Shown here: positions 22,901 through 32,540 of the stretch, in pieces
Layout: each line of letters opens with the position of its first letter
Position numbering within the stretch: position 1 is the stretch's first letter
Source of the DNA: Strigamia acuminata
Lineage: Eukaryota > Arthropoda > Chilopoda > Geophilomorpha > Linotaeniidae
Assembly (NCBI GenBank): GCA_949358305.1
Contig: OX442322.1
Location: forward strand, 10,044,001 to 10,108,000
Direction of reading: 5' to 3'
Length of the DNA stretch: 64,000 nucleotides
Translations under genes and position numbers: made by a program
Notes under the pieces: model-generated
What the model was told of the DNA's origin: nothing
Databases searched by the model: none
The model's input: only the letters and a program-made list of their open reading frames with translations

Positions 22901-25173
22901 AACCGTTCTTCAGTTGGAACTTCCTCAGCGTGGTTTTCTTCAATGTACTGCCACATTGAGTCGTCATATCGCTTCTTATAATCGTCATTTGAGTCGATTC
23001 TCTTCAATGTGTTGGCTAATTGGTTAAGTGCGAGCTCCCAGTTTGAGTCCAAGTCAGTTTCTTGTCCATTAAAAGGCAGCATCACCTCGTATCTTCCGTC
23101 ATCGAGACGTTTTGTCGTGGCTTCAAATCGATCTCTTGTGAAATCGGATTCTTTTTCACCAGCATTAATCCCAATTGCCTCTAAGTTCCAAAGTTTGTCT
23201 AATTGTTCATGGATTTCAATGTTGCAAGTATTACAACATGAAGTCAAATCAGCTTCATCTTCGAATAAATCCGTATTTCCGGCTGCTCCGATAAGCACCC
23301 ATCCAAATAACGTATTTATGAGTCCAAGATCGTCGTTGATTTTCTTTTTGCCATCTTTAATGACTTTCCACCAGGCATCAACTCCCAAAAGAATGTCTAT
23401 TTGAGATGTCTTGGCTGGCAGATCTTCGGCAAGTTCAAGATTCAGCTTCTTCACCTTTTCTATTACCGATGCATTCAAAATGCCCTGCACTTTCGGCAAA
23501 TTTTCCACTGAAAGCATTGATAATTTGAAGTTTTGTGCGTCATTCTTGCTTTGAAGAGTAACGTTGTATACGTCGTAATCAGTGGCAGCAGGCATAGAAT
23601 CGTTGAACCGTTGTGTGGTCGCAGAAATACTGCCGCACTTCTTCAGTTTTAGTCGGTTCACCAGTTCAGTTGTAATGAATGACCGATGGCTACCCGGGTC
23701 AATCATGCCTCTGATGTGGTGTGAACCTCCAGATTTGGTTTTGAGGTCAGCAACAAAAATCATAAGTTGAAGAGAAGTGGATATCGCGCACGAGACGTGT
23801 GTGGTCACTTGCGACTCCTTGGGTTTCTCTGTCGGACTTGGAGAATTGTTCACCTCAGACTTCTTACAAATGGTTGAATGATGTCTTCCGCCACAATGCT
23901 TGCAGGAAAACTTCACTTTGCAGTCACCAACGCGATGACCTGTTCGAAAACAATTAAAGCAAAGTCTGTTTTTCTTTATCAATTCAATCTTTGCATTGAT
24001 TTCGAACTCCTTTTTGCAAGAACCGCTCAAATGGTCTTCTTGACAAAAAATGCACTTGAGTGCCTTGGAATTCGCAGACTTGTTCTCTTGTCTCGACTCT
24101 GTCTTCACTTTGGAGCTTGAAGACGATTTTGAGTCTTGCGTCGCGGTGCAAGTCGTCATGGATCCTTTAACTTTAGCCTTTTCAACTTCAGACTTTTCCT
24201 TCTTTGCTTTTTCAGATGGAGAAACAGCTTCAGTGCGTTCTGCCATAGCTACTTCCTTTTGAAAAAAGTCAAGCAAAGTCAAAATGTTCTTGCAAGACAG
24301 TCCATGGACTTGGTAAAAACGCAAAGTCATTGGAGCAGGAAACTTGCTAAGAATGTCCGGCATCAGAAATGCACCAGATGTCCGTACAGGAATCTTCAGT
24401 TGCTCAAGAAGTCGTATTGTTGAAGAAATTTTCGTCAAATTTGCTTTCAACACCTTTGTCGGGTATATGCTTGAAACAGTCTTCAAGTCTCGAATGGATT
24501 GGATGAGAGCCGTCTGTTGCGCATCCTCATCGCCATAGTTACGATCAAGTTCTTCCCGTGCCAAGTCATAGGATTCCTCGATCAAAGGAAAGGTGGAAAT
24601 CAAAGCCGCAGCCTCACCTGTACACATAGTTTGAAGGTATTGCAACTTTTCAACACTGCTCAGATCTGGGTCATTATGAACAGAAGTTTCAAAGTTGCTC
24701 TTAAACGTCTTGTATTTGATTATCTCCCCGTCAAACTTTACAGATTCAAGTTTGGGCAACTTGGAATTCTTGCGGAAAGAAGTCGAAGTATTCAAGGATG
24801 TATTTGCCCCGGAAACTGTAGACATGTTGAGTCTTCCTCCAAGGGTTGGAAGAGACCGCTTTGAAACCTCCCACCTTCTTCGGAGAAGTTCCACTCTCGT
24901 TTGTGATGATTCCAGTTTCTCGACACTCTCAAGGTAAAACGCGTGCTCACAGTAGACTTGAAGCTCGTTCAGGCCATTTACAACGCGTGTCTCTTTCAGA
25001 TTTGCAGTAAGCAGAAGCGCTTCTAACTCTCCTGGATCGCTCGTCTTCTCCGACAAAGACAGCAAGTCGTTGAGAGATGAAAGTTGTGCTTCCCACCTGG
25101 TCTCTAGTATTTCAATTTGCTCCACAGTGAGTAAATCGCGTTCGGAAGTTTCTGTATCTCTATCTCTCTCCAT
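19921..25173 (-). CDS. gag-pol: A1 gag-pol polyprotein (BEL/Pao), 1750 aa
   Basis: Encodes all proteins needed for retrotransposition in one frame. Gag region: a DUF1759-like block at about residues 138-230, then three CCHC zinc knuckles (about 374-386, 405-418, 424-436). Aspartic protease: DPGSHRS at 492-498, where most relatives have DSG. Reverse transcriptase: ADIKQAF at 827-833 and YMDD at 915-918. RNase H: Asp1091, Glu1131, Asp1163, Asp1209. Integrase: HHCC zinc site (His1386, His1391, Cys1421, Cys1424) and catalytic Asp1456, Asp1519, Glu1569, then a C-terminal DUF5641-like region. The ATG at 25171-25173 lies 13 bases after a splice-acceptor-like AG. Differences from A2/A3 include K853R, W1170L in RNase H and R1213Q. 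W1170L follows the third acidic residue closely and could affect activity (inference). Otherwise the gene looks intact. Confidence 0.96.
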   Translation of the reverse strand: MERDRDTETSERDLLTVEQIEILETRWEAQLSSLNDLLSLSEKTSDPGELEALLLTANLKETRVVNGLNELQVYCEHAFYLESVEKLESSQTRVELLRRRWEVSKRSLPTLGGRLNMSTVSGANTSLNTSTSFRKNSKLPKLESVKFDGEIIKYKTFKSNFETSVHNDPDLSSVEKLQYLQTMCTGEAAALISTFPLIEESYDLAREELDRNYGDEDAQQTALIQSIRDLKTVSSIYPTKVLKANLTKISSTIRLLEQLKIPVRTSGAFLMPDILSKFPAPMTLRFYQVHGLSCKNILTLLDFFQKEVAMAERTEAVSPSEKAKKEKSEVEKAKVKGSMTTCTATQDSKSSSSSKVKTESRQENKSANSKALKCIFCQEDHLSGSCKKEFEINAKIELIKKNRLCFNCFRTGHRVGDCKVKFSCKHCGGRHHSTICKKSEVNNSPSPTEKPKESQVTTHVSCAISTSLQLMIFVADLKTKSGGSHHIRGMIDPGSHRSFITTELVNRLKLKKCGSISATTQRFNDSMPAATDYDVYNVTLQSKNDAQNFKLSMLSVENLPKVQGILNASVIEKVKKLNLELAEDLPAKTSQIDILLGVDAWWKVIKDGKKKINDDLGLINTLFGWVLIGAAGNTDLFEDEADLTSCCNTCNIEIHEQLDKLWNLEAIGINAGEKESDFTRDRFEATTKRLDDGRYEVMLPFNGQETDLDSNWELALNQLANTLKRIDSNDDYKKRYDDSMWQYIEENHAEEVPTEERFLKKGIYNIPHHPVIKEDRETTKFRVVFNASSAKKGKRSLNDCLFPGPSLNPDLILVMVRFRLYCIPIIADIKQAFLQVMINPTHRNFLRFLWVSRQYFKNPYSWRNLWNNIMILRMIVVPFGVISSPFLLCATIRKQADQYKETHPKEVDALDAGIYMDDLTSGGDHTTDTTKHCEELKMILDDGKLPLVKWATANEKVFNDIKEKGFHMRSDEFCEQGVIKMLGILWDTQEDVLMFRIPQMDIIPNTRREVLSLVASIFDPMGLISPVVLKMRLLLQDICLRTKNWDGRISDSEKQEIDEWSRDIQKLKDYKVPRWLETYSNEELSIEVFCDASTKAFGCAIFIVNNKGKRTLLLSKCRLAPAKKITLPRLELTAAVVGVRMCQYLTNNFLPGYPIKTIRYFSDSTITLALINSKKNEWKPYVSNRVQEIVSSSDASQWSHIPTEFNPADLLTQPHDAKTLMTNKLWWNGVDVSKIEKVEVVQEKLPEEEKRIVVMNVQVKETFISKFFKRYRNFNRLVRVFSYILRWKSHRFRGEDLAQREMESSQIRILQFSQEIYFREEIEAVRNKTEVERYSPLKNFEYFLDEDGLLRLRSRLRLSLLSFDEKYPILLHNESWVTRLIIRKTHLDLMHGDLSETLYRIREKFWVLRGRRTIQTVIRECSVCRRTKLARNNPSTGELPKERVTPAAPFQHTGIDHLGPIFVGKDKKRLKKTYILLFTCMVTRSLHLEVSEDLSTEKFLLAFRRFCARYGCPAKVFSDNSKTFEKGSTQIQSWGKLIGRSDIKTFLSEKRIVWTFIPPLSPWMGGAWERLVRSVKDKLRKTLLRHTVDLENLQTLVLEISSVLNSRPLSYVHENIDGGRILSPENFLTGGMPKYMINKTLNAIKKSDLRKLDKKRRQFIWDFWSIWKHSYLMQLRNFYETKGDKSFQNPKIDQIVLLEKMGTNPYFWPLARIKQVFPGDDGLIRIVSVVLPDGRELRRSVRHIRALELD

Positions 25174-26082
25174 CTCAAATTCACGGCTGTAAATTATGAA
25201 ACAGAAGATAATATTTTGAACAACAAAACACTTCGCTTTAAACTTAAAAAGAATATAACTTAAACTTTATACTTGAAAAGAATAAAATTTACAATCATTC
25301 ACTTTAAAAGAACAGAATTTTTCAAAGTTTTCTTGCCCAAACGACAAAAAACCTTGAAAATACACAAGAATATCGAGTGTTTTAGCAATCAAGGATGCTA
25401 AAACAAACGAGCGACCTTGATCACGTATTAAAAACGTGACTCAAAAAGTCTTACACAAGTTTGAATTATTTCTGCTGTTCGTACGGAACGAATCTAGCCA
25501 GAAAATCACTATCAGATTCACGAGAATAACTGACAGCTCTTGCAATGAGAGACTGAACAGTTTCTAACTCCAAAAAATCTAAATCTCCCCTGGTTAAGCC
25601 AGTTATATGGAGATGCATGCACAAAAATCAAGAAAGCACTTGAAAAATTCACAATAAAATACACTTTCAGTGAATTTTCCCTCAAAACTAGCTTAGGAAA
25701 AAGCAAAAACAGCTTTGAAATACCCAATACAATACCCTCATGCAACCAAAATCTTAGAAATACAAGCACTGAATGCAAAACACAAGAATAAGCAATTATT
25801 TCAGGGGCAAATCGGCTTTCCAGCACAGCGCGTTGTGTAATCCAAGATGTCGACCGAAGAATCTCGTTGCTTGCACAGAAATGTTCGTGATCGACGCCAA
25901 ATAAATCCCCGTTGTGGCTGTTGCCACGTTGAACGACGACCATTCTAGCAGACGACGACTCACGGACGTAATTTCCGTCAATCGCACCAGACGCACGGTT
26001 GAACGTATCAAATGATGAACCGGAAAAAACCCACAAGAAGCAGACGAAATCCTGGTCACGTGCACCAAAAATTCTTATTCGA
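25174..26082 (-). other. A1 5' leader
   Basis: A 909-base leader from the LTR to the ATG. The primer site TGGTGCACGTGACC begins 15 bases from the LTR. A long minus-strand frame (26036-25518) lacks the ATG present in A2 (ATG to AGG), so the frame is probably not needed. The conserved leader motif ACACAACGC is present (about 25838). A GT (26034/26033, GTGGGT) and an AG (25188/25187) could bound an 848-base intron. Confidence 0.65.
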
Positions 26083-27553
26083 TGTTGCGGTCAGTCAACA
26101 GGAACAGAGAAGAACTGAGATGTGGCGATTCGAAACTCCCGCCAACAAACTCAAACGATCGTATAGTGAAATTCGTACGTGTACCGTGTGGAAATGCACT
26201 TGATTCGCCTCAAAATCTCCTGTTACATGAAGGTTTAACTGTTGGAAACACTTTTGCATGGTATCCAAGTGCTTGCTGATCCATTGGCCAGTCTGGGAAA
26301 AATGGTTCTCTACTCAGGACACATTGGAAATGGGTCAAAAGCAGAAAATACAAGAGTTAACATTAACACGACTATTTTAATCAAATATAAAATGGCAACT
26401 GAATAATTACACATTATCAATCAAAAGGCACGCAACAAGCCAATTGTCGTCAAAGTACAATAAAGAAAATACTCCGTTGCCACGGAAACGGAGGAAATGC
26501 AATTTCAAGCAAAGACAACAAATTACGAGAAATGTATTAAAAATAATGTGTAATAGCTCAAAATGAGCACAAAAAACTCAGGAATAATAAAGTCTATCGT
26601 AACAACAAAATTCATTAATCAAAACAAGGAGAAAACAGCGAAAACAGTGATCGCTAAGCAGACAATTGGGCCTAACCAATCAAAGACAAGCAAAATGACA
26701 TAATCATCAAGTTTGAATTCAAAGTCACACACAAAACCAAATAAGTAAAGATTTTGCATTGAAATACATTAAAACTAAATAGTACAAACACCAATTGAGA
26801 TATAAAAACAAAACGACATGAAAGATTTACAAATCATCGGCAAAATCCAACATGGCGTCCGGTAAACTCTACATTGGCGGCAAAACACAAGGTTTGAATT
26901 TCAACACAAGAAATAACTTATGTAAACACTTTGAGATAAGTAAATAAGTTCAGGAAATGTAATTTCCCGCAAACAAGACACGTTTTAATGAAAGAACACT
27001 TGAAATCAACCGCAAACCGAACGAAACGATCTTGGACGGCAACGCACATGCGGGGTCCGTCACGATCGCTCGTAGCAGAAAAACGGCTGTTCCGGGACGA
27101 AATTAGAGTGCACGAATCAACAGATCACCCCCAAATTAGTCTAAAACAATGTCAAAAACAATTCTAACCATCAAAATTCCGTCCAAACGGAAGGTTAGAA
27201 GTTTGAACAAAAACCGAACTAGAACTTGAAATATGACGTCACGTCAATAACACTAGTGAACTGTTTAACGACAAATGCACCAAATTTCACCCGAAATCAC
27301 ACAAATTGATAGAAAATGAATAAAGTAACACAAAATCACGCAATAAACACTAGAAATAAATGCAATAAACAATGGAATATCACATTTCATCAAACATCAG
27401 TATCTGAAAGCACTAAAAACATTTTAATAATGCAAAAATCCTGTAAATAAAAACTGAAATGTTATGCAAAATAAAACACACTTTGGAAACATTTATTCAG
27501 ACACAAATTGGCAATAAAAGTAGTTTCTAAATTATTCCACGTTGTTTGCAACA
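26083..27553 (-). repeat. A1 5' LTR (1471 bp)
   Basis: Second LTR of A1, with its CRE octamer at 27234-27241. It is followed on the plus strand by CAGA (27554-27557), the right TSD copy. Confidence 0.95.
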
Positions 27554-27582
27554 CAGAAGACAGAAATAGAAAAAGGCTTTAG

Positions 27583-27660
27583 TTGGTTAACAGTGGTCCA
27601 TCAAGCCCAAGTATTAGGTTAGAGAAAAGGTTTTATTTGGTTAACAGTGGTCCAACAAAC
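27583..27660 (+). repeat. B tandem motif, units 3-4
   Basis: TTGGTTAACAGTGGTCCA at 27583-27600 and again from 27637, a 54-bp step. These are diverged versions of the units at 18161 and 18214. Confidence 0.6.
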
Positions 27661-29736
27661 CTAAAGATAGAGATCCATCTTCCTCCTTGTAGAGTAGGAA
27701 AAGGCAACAATCATTAGCTCTCAGCTAATAGAATAAAAAGGGATCATAAAAATTAAACTGAAAGGATTTTTTAGAGCAATCAATTAGAGAATTAGTCCGG
27801 TGCAAGTTGGTCCGAAGAGGTTGTTAATTTGGGAAGAGCCGTGTAAAGTCAGCCGAAGAAACAAGGTGACAGTAAAAAGGTTCAGTAGAGAAAAGGAGCG
27901 AATCCCAGTTTATTGAGAATTAAAGACCCCAGAACCAACAGAAAAGAACCCGATTTTCTCGTCACTTAGGAAAATAGAAAATGGTTTAGTTTATTCTTCC
28001 AGTCCTTATATACAGCTCTTTATTAAAGAAAATACAGACAATTCCTCTCGAGAATTTAGTGATTTCAAGTTTCGGAAGTTTCCTGATCGATTTCTTTGAA
28101 AGCATAGAAGATCTTCACAGTAGAAATACTTATTCTCCAGGATATTACAGTTAGAACAAGTTTAATAAATCGGGGGCAGATTAGGTTTGGACGTAAGAAT
28201 TTATAATTTCTATTACATTCGAATTCAGGTGTTGGTCAAATATCGCAGTCGGTGTTAGTATTTATGGCATTAGTCAAAACCACATGAGCCGATCGGTTGA
28301 GATATTCATTGCTGCTGGGTGCATCTTAGAAAATAAAGTCTTCCTCCTCATCTAACCTTTAGTTGTTTTTTTTTCTGACAGTTTCAGTATTAGAAAAGTT
28401 CGCCACTTTGTTTCGGGAAGTCTCCCGAAAAGTGGATCTACTCCTTGGCGCCGAGCGTGCCAAAATACATGCTGTCGCTTCCTAAATATCAATCCATACC
28501 ATACTTAAACCCTGACTAAAAGGAAAATCCTTTACATATAACACAAGAATAACAGAACGAGATAGATTAGTTTTTCTGTTATAAGTATCTCCTTTTTCCC
28601 TTTTCCTCTGGAAAGCTCTGCTTCAGGGGCAGCCAACTGCAATCGCCTTTGAACACTGGGAATCTTGAGAGTTCTGGACATTTTCAGAAAAACGATTCAA
28701 TTTGTGAAGTAATGGCTTTGTAAGACTTTCTGTTTGGAAGTTAGCAAACAAGTCCTTCGCATTGCGGTGCTCACATATGGGTTACGTTGTCCTTTTAGGG
28801 TTAGAAAATACATAAAGAAGTAAATAGAATAGAAAACCTTGACCTCTTAGACCTTCATAACAGTTGAACTAGATAATGGGAGTTTCAAGCCATTTAGATG
28901 AATAAATCGCTTTTCCCCTCGGGATTAGACGAAAATGGAAAGCTCTCCTATTTGATGTAGTTGTTTAGAGTTAAAACGAATGCGGGATATATCGGGACCT
29001 GTTCATGTCAGCTTAGCTAATGTTACAAGGACAGTGCTTTCATGCACACAATCAGATATAAAGTCCCTCTACACCCCTTCTCTCTTTATGGTTCTAATGG
29101 TTTTTCGTTTGAATGTTCGATTCTTCGACATGCAACATCGTTTTTTTTTTTTAGATGTGCAAACTTTATTGATATTTAATCGCAATGTAAACTATACAGT
29201 ACTGCTGATGTTTACAACTGATTGCATGTTTTAATTCATTAACATTTCCATAGAGAAGCGCTCACACTAGTCGATTTCAGCGGCAAAGTACGGAAACGAG
29301 TATCCGCCATCTCATCGGATTCAACTTCAGGAATACGTATTTTTTTATGAACTACTTCACAAACAAGCTCCAAACCAACTGCATCCCTTAGAGACCTCCA
29401 GCCGGAGTTAGCAGGAGTAGGGACCCGAATAGCAATAGAGCTTCCTTTCTTGTTTTTTTTTTGAGTCGGGAGGGAATTATATGAATATAAAATAAAATTG
29501 GGATTGGAAACGACAAGATGTGTCCGGGAAAGTCCTGCCGGCCACCGGCGGAGTGCACGCCGTCGGTCGCCGAAGAGGAACGGTCACTAAACTTTTTTGA
29601 TTAATTTCCTGTTTTCCTAATCCTAAGATTTTATATTGTGGAAAAAATAACAGATAGAAGAGTCTTCATGGCTTCCCTCACCCTTAACTCAAACATTTAA
29701 CACGGGAAATAAAATACAGGGTGCTTAGAATAAGCC

Positions 29737-29796
29737 CAAGTTATGGTGGATTCAGTTAAATATCGAATGTCCTTGACTGGATAACAACAGGAAACT
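29737..29796 (-). pseudogene. Captured BEL RNase H fragment in B (antisense)
   Basis: About 60 bases match the complement of family A RNase H around the third catalytic Asp (A2 near 44573-44630). Shared blocks include AAGTTATGGTGGA and ATATCGAATGTCCTTGA. It is inverted relative to B's own orientation and has no open context. It resembles the A2 version (GTCCTTGA) more than A1 (GGTTTTGA). Confidence 0.75.
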
Positions 29797-30788
29797 AACC
29801 CCTCCATTAGAAAATAGCAGCATGTGGTGTAATTGGTCTTGACAGGGTTTTCTTTTAAACAAAGTTGATGGAGTTTTCAAAGGCAGAATTAAGATAGGAG
29901 AATGTTAGAGATTTACAGAGCTGATAGTAAAGGTTGTTGCCTAAGACAAGTGAAGTGGATTAGCAAAAAAGAGAAGTCCGCTGTTGCTGGGTCCACTGGT
30001 TCGGCAATCTTGACTTCCTTTTTTTAAGAATTTAAGAGAATTTTTTTAAGACATTCGAGAGTTAACAGAAGACGATTCCGGTTTGTAAAAGGGATTTTAA
30101 GTGGTCCGGAAGTCGTTGTCTCCGAATAAGAGAAAAAAATAGTCAAAGAACATCGGCACGTGAAGTGAATGTTGAGCCGTGTCGAGAGTCATGAGTCGCA
30201 AGAATACGACGTCCATTGAATTGAGTTAGAGTCTGGAATTTGAAAAAGAGGTGATCAGATTTTCTCAAGAGAAGTGGGATCTATTTAAATTGATGCAATG
30301 TAACTTCGCTTGATACGGGACGTTAGGGAGCTACCGGTTGAGATTAGCAAAAGGCGTAGACAATCGAGATTATGGAAGTTAGGTGGTTTCTCCTTCTTCA
30401 CGAGAGCATCATTTTTTGAAAAGGTTCCTTCTCTGGAAGAAGATAGAGAATTTCCGAATCTCATTGGCGTCCTTCGATTAAAAGCTGTGAATCGAAAATA
30501 GTTTTGTTTGCATAAATAATAGAGAGTGTCTGTATTTCCTATTCCCCTCCCTCTTAGGTCCTTACACTCGGTCTCTTGGAAGGAATAGAAAGGACCGAGA
30601 TGGGAGTCTGAGAGAGGGGATGGGTTGCGGGGTACAGATAAGAGAGACGGTTGTTCATGCTAAGCGTCTCCACAACGTCACTTGTGGTAATTAGCGAGGT
30701 TAGATGGGCTGTCCTAGTAAAGAGAAGATGTGAATTTATTAGGGATAAATTTCCCCCCGCTATCGTCTTCCTTTTTTGGTGGGAGCGA

Positions 30789-32540
30789 TGTTGCGAGCAG
30801 ATACGCAACAAAATTAATATTCAGAAAAGAGAAAGAAACTTTGGTTCATCTGCATGATTCGAATTACCATTCTGGAATGTTTACCTTGTAAGTTGTCGGG
30901 GTTCGCTGAATCGTTTCGGTCATTTCGTTTCTTTGAAAGTCTCAATTTCTCGAAGAGTTCGCAACATTGGAAATGAGAGGTGAGCGCAGTCCGCCATCTT
31001 GTGTTAAGTTCGGGCATCGGATTTATCTACAAAGGAAAAGTTAAGGTTTTTAATTTCGGTTCCGGTTAGTTTGAATAATTTTCGAGAACTTATCTGACAC
31101 GGTACAGGCAGGCATTGGGTCGCTAATTAAAGGCGATAACGGCGAGGATGGGTTTCAAAGCGAAAAGCGAAGTCGTCGCAGTTTATCGAGCGTTTTGGTC
31201 TGGCGAAACTCGTAGCGCACCCGGGAAGATGTTGTTTGTACCTGTAAATTTAAATCCATTAGTTTAGAAACCACTCCAGTAATTAAATGAATAGTTTTAG
31301 TTGTGATTTACCGTGGATTAAGGTCCGATGATTCGGCGTTGGGCCGAGGCGAAGCTTCGTTGGTCGCCAAGGAGCGTTGATCGGCTAGATCCGCCATTAG
31401 AAGACAGTTGGTACAACGAGCCTCGTTTTCGATTGAGATTTAATTTGATTCAGAATGAGATTTGTTCGACTTAAGTTTTTATTGTGTGACTTTAATCCGA
31501 TTTCGAAATGAATAGTTGATTACCTTTTCGTTGTTTTGTGTTTCGGATAAGATTCAATCGTTTGGTCGGGTGTCACGTGATTTGGCGCATCGTGCATCTT
31601 TTCGGTCGAGTTCGGGTTTTATAACTCGCCCGCGAATAGCCTTGGGTTTAGTGCGGGAGATGGGAATTTAATTCCGTGCGATGCAAGGGATTTATTAAAT
31701 GCGCACAACGAGTGTCGAGGATGCATTATTTGGGTTCTTTATTCGTATTAAAACAGCGACCATGTCCGGGATGCGAGAATTGCGATTGATTAGATTAAGT
31801 GTTTGTTTACATTGATTAGGCGACGTCTCGTGGCGAAATGTAGCAGTTTTCGGGTTTTCGAGATTTCCATTCAATGTTCGTTGAGGTTTTAATTTTGAAG
31901 GTTTGCACCTTCTTTCAATTTATTTTCGCTGTATTAAATAATCATTAGTGTTTGAGTTATTTATATGCACGATTTTCGATATTAAAGATAAGTTTTTTGG
32001 TGTAATTTGAACTCTCAACGGCCGTTCTTGTTTTGTTTGTACGGAGGCCGTTTTGAGACATTGGGGTTTTGATATATTGTTGTTTATTTTATTAATAATG
32101 TACTCGTGTTGACGTTTATTGTTATCAGAGTTCGTGGCACGAGTTTATATATTGTACAAGTAGTTATAGTTTTGATTTGAACGATTAAACATCGTTTTAT
32201 TTTTGTTCGCAAATAAGAACGAGTGTTTCTTTTCGTTTTCACACGAGCGCGAGATTCGAATCTACGCCATCTTTGATTTGCGAAAGACGATATTGATATT
32301 CGAGCCCGAATATCCGCCAACCGTCATGTTTAGAGCAAAAGCCAGGTTCTCGAGTTTCGGTCGACATGGAGAGGACAATGAGGGCCAAGTCAGAAAACAT
32401 GAGATGCGTTATCAGATGTCAGAATGGTTTCAATCGAGTCGAGTAGTTAAAAGTGCTGTGCGAAGATTTGATCGCTCGAATGTTTATTACGAGGTGCGTG
32501 AGTTGCCGGTTCTTGCAGCAATCACTGCTTGCTGGCAACA
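30789..32540 (+). repeat. B 3' LTR (1752 bp)
   Basis: Second B LTR, ending GCTGGCAACA and followed by the right CCAA duplication (32541-32544). F pol coding sequence follows directly; by chance the F frame stays open into this LTR. Confidence 0.93.

Larger units (their letters stand above)
18392..27553 (-). mobile_element. A1: complete BEL/Pao retrotransposon
   Basis: A full-length family A element on the minus strand, 9162 bp. LTRs are at 26083-27553 (5') and 18392-19862 (3'), each 1471 bp. The flanking duplication is CAGA (18388-18391 and 27554-27557). It could be read as 5 bp (ACAGA) if the terminal A of the LTR is counted as target. The polyprotein gene is uninterrupted and the LTR pair shows no difference by eye, so the insertion is recent. 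It sits inside the B internal domain. Its LTR differs slightly from the A2/A3 type (for example AACAAGGAG against AACACTGAG). Confidence 0.95.
27558..30788 (+). other. B internal domain, right part
   Basis: Body of B after A1. 27583-27660 holds repeat units 3-4. 29737-29796 is an antisense BEL RNase H fragment. The frame at 30310-30501 weakly resembles the C-terminal part of an integrase and is not counted as a gene. The rest (27700-29700, 29800-30750) shows no gene; long T runs occur at about 29143-29152 and 29453-29462. Just before the LTR, TTCCTTTTTTGGTGGGAGCGA is the pre-LTR pyrimidine tract. Confidence 0.65.
14428..32540 (+). mobile_element. B: large non-autonomous LTR element (with A1 inside)
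   Basis: A complete family B element: LTRs at 14428-16179 and 30789-32540, both 1752 bp and identical where compared, flanked by CCAA (14424-14427 and 32541-32544). It is inserted in the last codons of the F polyprotein. The internal domain (16180-18391 and 27558-30788, about 5.4 kb) lacks any gag or pol gene. It carries a primer-binding site at 16192, a basic leader frame, a repeat array and a stray antisense piece of BEL RNase H. A1 is nested in it with CAGA duplications. LTR ends, primer site, 4-bp duplication and pre-LTR tract resemble those of A. B was therefore probably moved by A-like proteins (inference). Confidence 0.88.

Noticed and set aside
20195-24937. Many short frames opposite the A1, A2 and A3 polyproteins
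   Set aside because: They recur identically in all copies as antisense shadows of gag-pol.
30310-30501. An integrase C-terminal remnant in B, in sense orientation
   Set aside because: Only a short basic stretch resembles the family; too weak to call.
32419-32540. C-terminal extension of the F polyprotein into the B LTR
   Set aside because: It is chance read-through caused by the B insertion; the real stop lies at 14413-14415 on the other side of B.
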